NCBI GenBank assembly: GCA_963730305.1
Contig: CAVSRB010000001.1
Location: 124,001 to 188,000, forward strand
Source: CAMYMQ01 sp963730305
GTDB taxonomy: Bacteria; Pseudomonadota; Alphaproteobacteria; Bin65
DNA: 64,000 bases
Direction of reading: 5' to 3'
Below the pieces are notes generated by a model. The model did not search any database, was not told where the DNA came from, and worked only from the letters and a program-made list of their open reading frames with translations. Both the position numbers and the translations under genes were made by a program. This document shows positions 60,793 to 64,000 of the stretch, one piece after another (the stretch's first letter is position 1; the number at the start of each line of letters is the position of its first letter).

Positions 60793-61773
60793 TCACCAAC
60801 GCACCACGCTCGCGCCCCACGACAGGCCGCCGCCGATCGCCTCCAGGACGACCAGGTCGCCCTTCTTGATACGGCCGTCCTTGACGCCCGCATCGAGCGC
60901 CAGCGGGATCGACGCCGCCGAGGTATTGGCGTGCTCCTCGACCGTCAGCACGATCCGCTCGGACGAGATCCCGAGCTTCTTGGCCGTGCTGTCGATGATC
61001 CGCTTGTTGGCCTGGTGCGGCACGAACCAGTCGACGTCCTCGGCGGTCAGGCCGTTGGCGGCGAGCGCCTCGTTGACCGAATCGGCCAGCTTGTTGACCG
61101 CGTGCTTGAACACCTCGGGGCCGAGCATGCGGACGTGGCCGGTGGTGCCGGTCGACGACGGCCCGCCGTCGACGTAGAGCAGGTCGTAGTAGCGCCCGTC
61201 CGAGTGCAGATGCGTCGACAGCACGCCGCGGTCGCCGTTGCCGATCGCCGCGTCGTCCCGGGTCAGGATCACCGCCCCGGCGCCGTCGCCGAACAGGACG
61301 CAGGTCGAGCGGTCGTTCCAGTCGAGCAGGCGGGTGAAGGTCTCGGCGCCGATCACCAGGGCGTTCTCGGCCTGGCCCAGCTTGATCGCGTTGTCGGCGA
61401 CGCTGAGCGCGTAGATGAAGCCCGAACACACCGCCTGGACGTCGAAGGCCGCGCCGCGGGTCACGCCGAGCTCGGCCTGGACCCGGGTCGCCGTCGCCGG
61501 AAAGGTCGAATCCGGCGTCGTCGTGGCGAGCACGATCAGGTCGAGGTCGTCGGCGCCGACGCCGGCCTCGCTCATCGCGATCCGGCTGGCGGCGAGCGCC
61601 AGGTCGGAGGTCAGCTCGTCGTCGCGCGCGACGTGGCGGCGGCGGATGCCGGTACGCGCATAGATCCACGCGTCGGAGGTCTCGACGCGGCTCGACAGGT
61701 CGTCATTCGTGACGACTTGCTCCGGCAGGTAAGCGCCAATGCCGGTGATGACGGCGCGGTGGAGGACCGTCAT
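60793..61773 (-). CDS. fabH: 3-oxoacyl-ACP synthase III (FabH)
   Basis: A 326-residue condensing enzyme that starts fatty acid synthesis from acetyl-CoA and malonyl-ACP. The catalytic cysteine is in 'FDVQAVCSGFIYALS' near residue 112, the histidine in 'WFVPHQANKRIID' near 248 and the asparagine in 'VEEHANTSAASIPLAL' near 278. The stop of plsX overlaps its ATG at 61773. Confidence 0.96.
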   Translation of the reverse strand: MTVLHRAVITGIGAYLPEQVVTNDDLSSRVETSDAWIYARTGIRRRHVARDDELTSDLALAASRIAMSEAGVGADDLDLIVLATTTPDSTFPATATRVQAELGVTRGAAFDVQAVCSGFIYALSVADNAIKLGQAENALVIGAETFTRLLDWNDRSTCVLFGDGAGAVILTRDDAAIGNGDRGVLSTHLHSDGRYYDLLYVDGGPSSTGTTGHVRMLGPEVFKHAVNKLADSVNEALAANGLTAEDVDWFVPHQANKRIIDSTAKKLGISSERIVLTVEEHANTSAASIPLALDAGVKDGRIKKGDLVVLEAIGGGLSWGASVVRW

Positions 61774-62855
61774 CCGGCAGCGGCGGCTTGCTGGTCGGTG
61801 TGTGCGGGGTGGTTGAACTCGGCGGCCATGCGCTCGATGAAGCCGTTGGCCGCCATGTCGACCGCGACGCCGATCGCCGTCGCGAAGCCGAGCGCGTCGG
61901 AGCTGCCGTGGCTCTTCACCGCGATGCCGTTGAGGCCGACGAAGACGGCGCCGTTGTAGCGGCGCGGATCGAGCCGGGCGCGCAGCTTGCGCAGCGCCGG
62001 CCGCGCCAGCAGATAGCCCAGCCCGGCGAGGACCGAGCTCTTGAACGACTGGCGCAGGAACTCGCTGACCAGCCGCGCGGTGCCCTCGGCGCTCTTCAGC
62101 GCGATGTTGCCGCTGAAGCCGTCGGCGACGACCACGTCGACCGTGCCGGCCGCGATGTCGTCGCCCTCGATGAAGCCGTGGAAGTTGATCGGATAGCCGC
62201 GCAGGATCGACGCCGCGGCGCGCAGCTCGTCGTGGCCCTTCATCTCTTCCGAGCCGACGTTGAGCAGGCCGACGGTCGGCTGGAGCGAGCCGAGCACGGT
62301 GCGGGCGAACAGCTCGCCCATCACCGAGAACTGGACCAGGTTGTCGGCGGTGCACTCGATGTTGGCGCCGAGGTCGAGCATCACGCTCTCGCCGCGCAGG
62401 GTCGGGAAGAAGGACGCCATCGCCGGCCGGTCGATCCCCGGCAGCGTGCGCAGCACGACCTTGGCCATCGCCATCAGCGCGCCGGTGTTGCCCGCCGAGA
62501 CGACGCCGTGGGCGCGGCCGTCGCGGACCGCCTCGATCGCCTTGCGCATGCTGGTGTTCTTGCCCGAGCGCAGGGCCACGGACGGCTTGTCCTGGTCGCC
62601 GACGAAGTCGGGCGTGTCGACGATCGTCGCCGCCTTGCGCAGGCGCGCCATGCGCTTGAGCAGCGGCGCGAGCTTGCCCTCGGGCCCGAACAGCAGGAAC
62701 TGGACGTTCGGGAACCGCTTACGGGCGATGTTGGCGCCGCGGAGTACGGCGCGGGGTGCATTGTCTCCCCCCATCGCATCCAGGGCGATGATTACGCTCG
62801 TGCTCAAGGAATCTGCCCGTTTGCCTCGCCGCAAAACGCCGCCCGAACGCGGCAT
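61770..62855 (-). CDS. plsX: phosphate acyltransferase PlsX
   Basis: This 361-residue enzyme makes acyl-phosphate from acyl-ACP for phospholipid synthesis. 'IIALDAMGGDNAPRAVLRGA' near residue 22, 'GVVSAGNTGALMAMAK' near 116, 'MLDLGANIECTADNLVQF' near 153 and 'VVADGFSGNIALKSAEG' near 232 are typical. ATG at 62855 (TGACCATG after rpmF) is used, but TTG at 62807 would give the usual N-terminus and cannot be excluded. Confidence 0.94.
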   Translation of the reverse strand: MPRSGGVLRRGKRADSLSTSVIIALDAMGGDNAPRAVLRGANIARKRFPNVQFLLFGPEGKLAPLLKRMARLRKAATIVDTPDFVGDQDKPSVALRSGKNTSMRKAIEAVRDGRAHGVVSAGNTGALMAMAKVVLRTLPGIDRPAMASFFPTLRGESVMLDLGANIECTADNLVQFSVMGELFARTVLGSLQPTVGLLNVGSEEMKGHDELRAAASILRGYPINFHGFIEGDDIAAGTVDVVVADGFSGNIALKSAEGTARLVSEFLRQSFKSSVLAGLGYLLARPALRKLRARLDPRRYNGAVFVGLNGIAVKSHGSSDALGFATAIGVAVDMAANGFIERMAAEFNHPAHTDQQAAAAG

Positions 62856-62857
62856 GG

Positions 62858-63040
62858 TCAGGCCGCTTCGACCTCGGCGACCTCACGATCGTCATAATAG
62901 CCACAGGCCTGGCAAACGTGGTGCGGGCGCTTGATCTCGCCGCAATTCGGGCACTCCATCGTCGACGGCGTCGACAAGGAATCGTGCGCACGCCGCATAT
63001 TGCGACGCGAACGGGATACTTTTTTCCTGGGAACGGCCAT
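62858..63040 (-). CDS. rpmF: 50S ribosomal protein bL32
   Basis: A 60-residue bL32 protein with 'MAVPRKKVSRSRRNMRRAHD' at the start and the zinc cysteines in 'CPNCGEIKRPHHVCQACG' (C+ form). It leads into plsX, as is usual in bacteria. Confidence 0.97.
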   Translation of the reverse strand: MAVPRKKVSRSRRNMRRAHDSLSTPSTMECPNCGEIKRPHHVCQACGYYDDREVAEVEAA

Positions 63041-63099
63041 AAGTCTTGCTCGCTGAAATTGCCCCGCTCTCTTGGGTCCGGGGCTTCGGGATTTGGGGT

Positions 63100-63128
63100 T
63101 ACTTAGCGAAATTCCTAGCGGCGGACAA
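63100..63128 (-). promoter_or_regulatory. possible rpmF promoter
   Basis: On the minus strand TTGTCC and TAAGTA are separated by 17 bases, about 60 bases before the rpmF ATG and after the yceD stop. The -10 is a poor match, so this is a weak proposal based on spacing and position. Confidence 0.35.
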
Positions 63129-63165
63129 GCCACATTGCCTTGTATTTCTGGCACTTCATCGGCGA

Positions 63166-63693
63166 TTACCGAATCAGGTCGCGAATGTGGCGCAACGGAT
63201 TATCGGTTTCCTCTTCGGGATCGGTCTGCGCGACGGGTCCGGCGGCCGTCGCGGCGGGCGAATGCGGAAACGGATCCAACGCCAGCAGGAGCTGCTGGGC
63301 GACCAGCTCGCCACAGTCGATCGCGCCGCCGTCGACCGGCTCGGGCGAATCCTCGTCCTCCAGCCCAACGTCGAGCTCGTCGCCCGGACCGACCCGCGGC
63401 GCGTCGGTGAAGTAGAGCGTGAAGCTGTCCTCGACCGCCTGGTCGAAGGGGTCGAGCGTGACCACGCAGATCCGGCGTACGGTCGCGCGCAGCGTGCCGT
63501 CGGCGCGGATCACGGCACCGGGCTGGCGGGTCAGGGTGACCGTGCCGTCGAGGTCGACGATCGCCGGCAGGTCGAACCGGCGCGCCAGCGCGGCGCACTC
63601 GGGCTCGGTCGCGACGATCTCCTGGATCACCGGCTCGAGGCCGAGCGCCGTCAGCGGCACCGGCCGGCTCAGTTCGTTGGCGGTCTTGTCCAT
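63166..63693 (-). CDS. YceD/DUF177 family protein
   Basis: A 175-residue protein of the YceD/DUF177 family, linked to 23S rRNA accumulation, found directly upstream of rpmF in most bacteria. Visible features are 'LSRPVPLTALGLEPVIQEIV' near residue 8, 'IRADGTLRATVRRICVVTLD' near 63, 'FTLYFTDAP' and an acidic stretch 'DVGLEDEDSPEPVDGGAIDC' before 'ELVAQQLLLALDPFPH'. ATG at 63693. Confidence 0.88.
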   Translation of the reverse strand: MDKTANELSRPVPLTALGLEPVIQEIVATEPECAALARRFDLPAIVDLDGTVTLTRQPGAVIRADGTLRATVRRICVVTLDPFDQAVEDSFTLYFTDAPRVGPGDELDVGLEDEDSPEPVDGGAIDCGELVAQQLLLALDPFPHSPAATAAGPVAQTDPEEETDNPLRHIRDLIR

Positions 63694-63706
63694 GTCGGGC
63701 GCGGGA

Positions 63707-64000
63707 TCAGGCCTGCGCGGCCGGCGCCGGGAAGAGCGCGTCGCCGGCGGCAGCAATCTCGGCGTAGCCACACGCGTCCAACCGCCGCACCGCGTCGGCG
63801 ACATAGCGGGCCGCGGCGTCGATCGCCGTCGGCGCGACCGTGCCGCCGCCGTAGAGGTTGCGCTGGAGGACCGTCTCGAGCGGCTCGTCGCCGGACAGCG
63901 CCCGGCCATAGGCCTCGGCCCGGCCGAGGAAGCCCTTGGCCATGGTCTTGACGCTGCGTCCCAGCGACGTGTCGCTGACGCCGATCTCGCGAAGATTGTG
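63707..64000 (-). CDS. ubiquinol-cytochrome c chaperone (CBP3 family), 3' part only
   Basis: The frame enters from the right edge and ends at 63707; about 97 C-terminal residues are visible. 'HNLREIGVSDTSLGRSVKTM' at the edge, then 'AKGFLGRAEAYGRALSGDEP' and 'LQRNLYGG' are characteristic of the CBP3/UPF0174 family, which helps assemble cytochrome b of complex III. The N-terminus is outside the window. It is upstream of yceD on the same strand, a common alphaproteobacterial order. Confidence 0.9.
   Translation of the reverse strand, partial: HNLREIGVSDTSLGRSVKTMAKGFLGRAEAYGRALSGDEPLETVLQRNLYGGGTVAPTAIDAAARYVADAVRRLDACGYAEIAAAGDALFPAPAAQA

Overview
The window is about 70% G+C, densely coded DNA from an alphaproteobacterium, most likely a member of the Rhodospirillales or a close relative. 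The evidence is synteny and gene content: a yceD-rpmF-plsX-fabH-ihfA-merR run followed by tRNA-Pro, rplM-rpsI near argC, an aminotransferase-hom-glpX-recJ run, a mitochondrial-type complex I accessory subunit (NDUFS4-like), a CBP3-type ubiquinol-cytochrome c chaperone, and class I polyhydroxyalkanoate synthase. No phage, transposase, CRISPR array or plasmid gene was seen.

Layout. 1-4.0 kb: an Omp85/TamA-like protein running off the left edge, tRNA-Arg and tRNA-Pro around the NDUFS4-like gene, an O-methyltransferase, a dispersed-repeat-like inverted repeat and an HDAC-family deacetylase. 4.1-6.7 kb: a TPP riboswitch followed by thiX, thiY and a TenA-like gene, without an ATPase gene. 6.9-14.3 kb: a ten-gene, mostly overlapping Mrp-type cation/proton antiporter operon, in the order of the Mrp module of archaeal membrane-bound hydrogenase and with three MrpD-like subunits. 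14.3-19.6 kb (minus): a complete branched-chain amino acid-type ABC importer. 19.8-29.3 kb (plus, divergent from the importer): a form II CO-dehydrogenase-like molybdenum hydroxylase (coxG, S, L, M) with its maturation genes (MoxR, CoxE, two XdhC-like proteins, a MoeA-MobA fusion). 29.3-31.0 kb: a membrane adenylate cyclase with an internal [2Fe-2S] domain. 31-36.6 kb: TPR, XpaC-like and Sel1-type proteins, a membrane Ser/Thr kinase with a long coiled coil, and a rhodanese. 36.6-43.6 kb: a short AT-rich island, tRNA-Glu, recJ, glpX, hom, an aminotransferase and a lipoprotein. 43.8-46.5 kb: phaC and two tandem secreted paralogues. 46.6-51.8 kb: a dehydrogenase, a gamma-carbonic-anhydrase-like protein, argC, two inserted plus-strand genes, then rpsI-rplM. 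51.9-59.5 kb: mixed metabolism (thioesterase, SDR, enoyl-CoA hydratase, CoA-binding protein, metY, VOC, cutA, lldD, mscL). 59.6-64 kb: tRNA-Pro(GGG) and the merR-ihfA-fabH-plsX-rpmF-yceD-cbp3 block.

How the parts fit: the importer and the molybdenum hydroxylase share one divergent control region containing a short palindrome, which suggests uptake and oxidation of a common substrate, though this is inference. The cyclase directly follows the hydroxylase genes and could report redox state as cAMP.

Quality warning. At least eleven conserved genes are each broken by one or more single-base indels, usually one extra base in a short G or C run; coxE also has an in-frame TAG. Several affected genes (argC, the aminotransferase) are housekeeping genes, so residual sequencing error is the simplest explanation. 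Those genes are annotated across the break, with the break position given.
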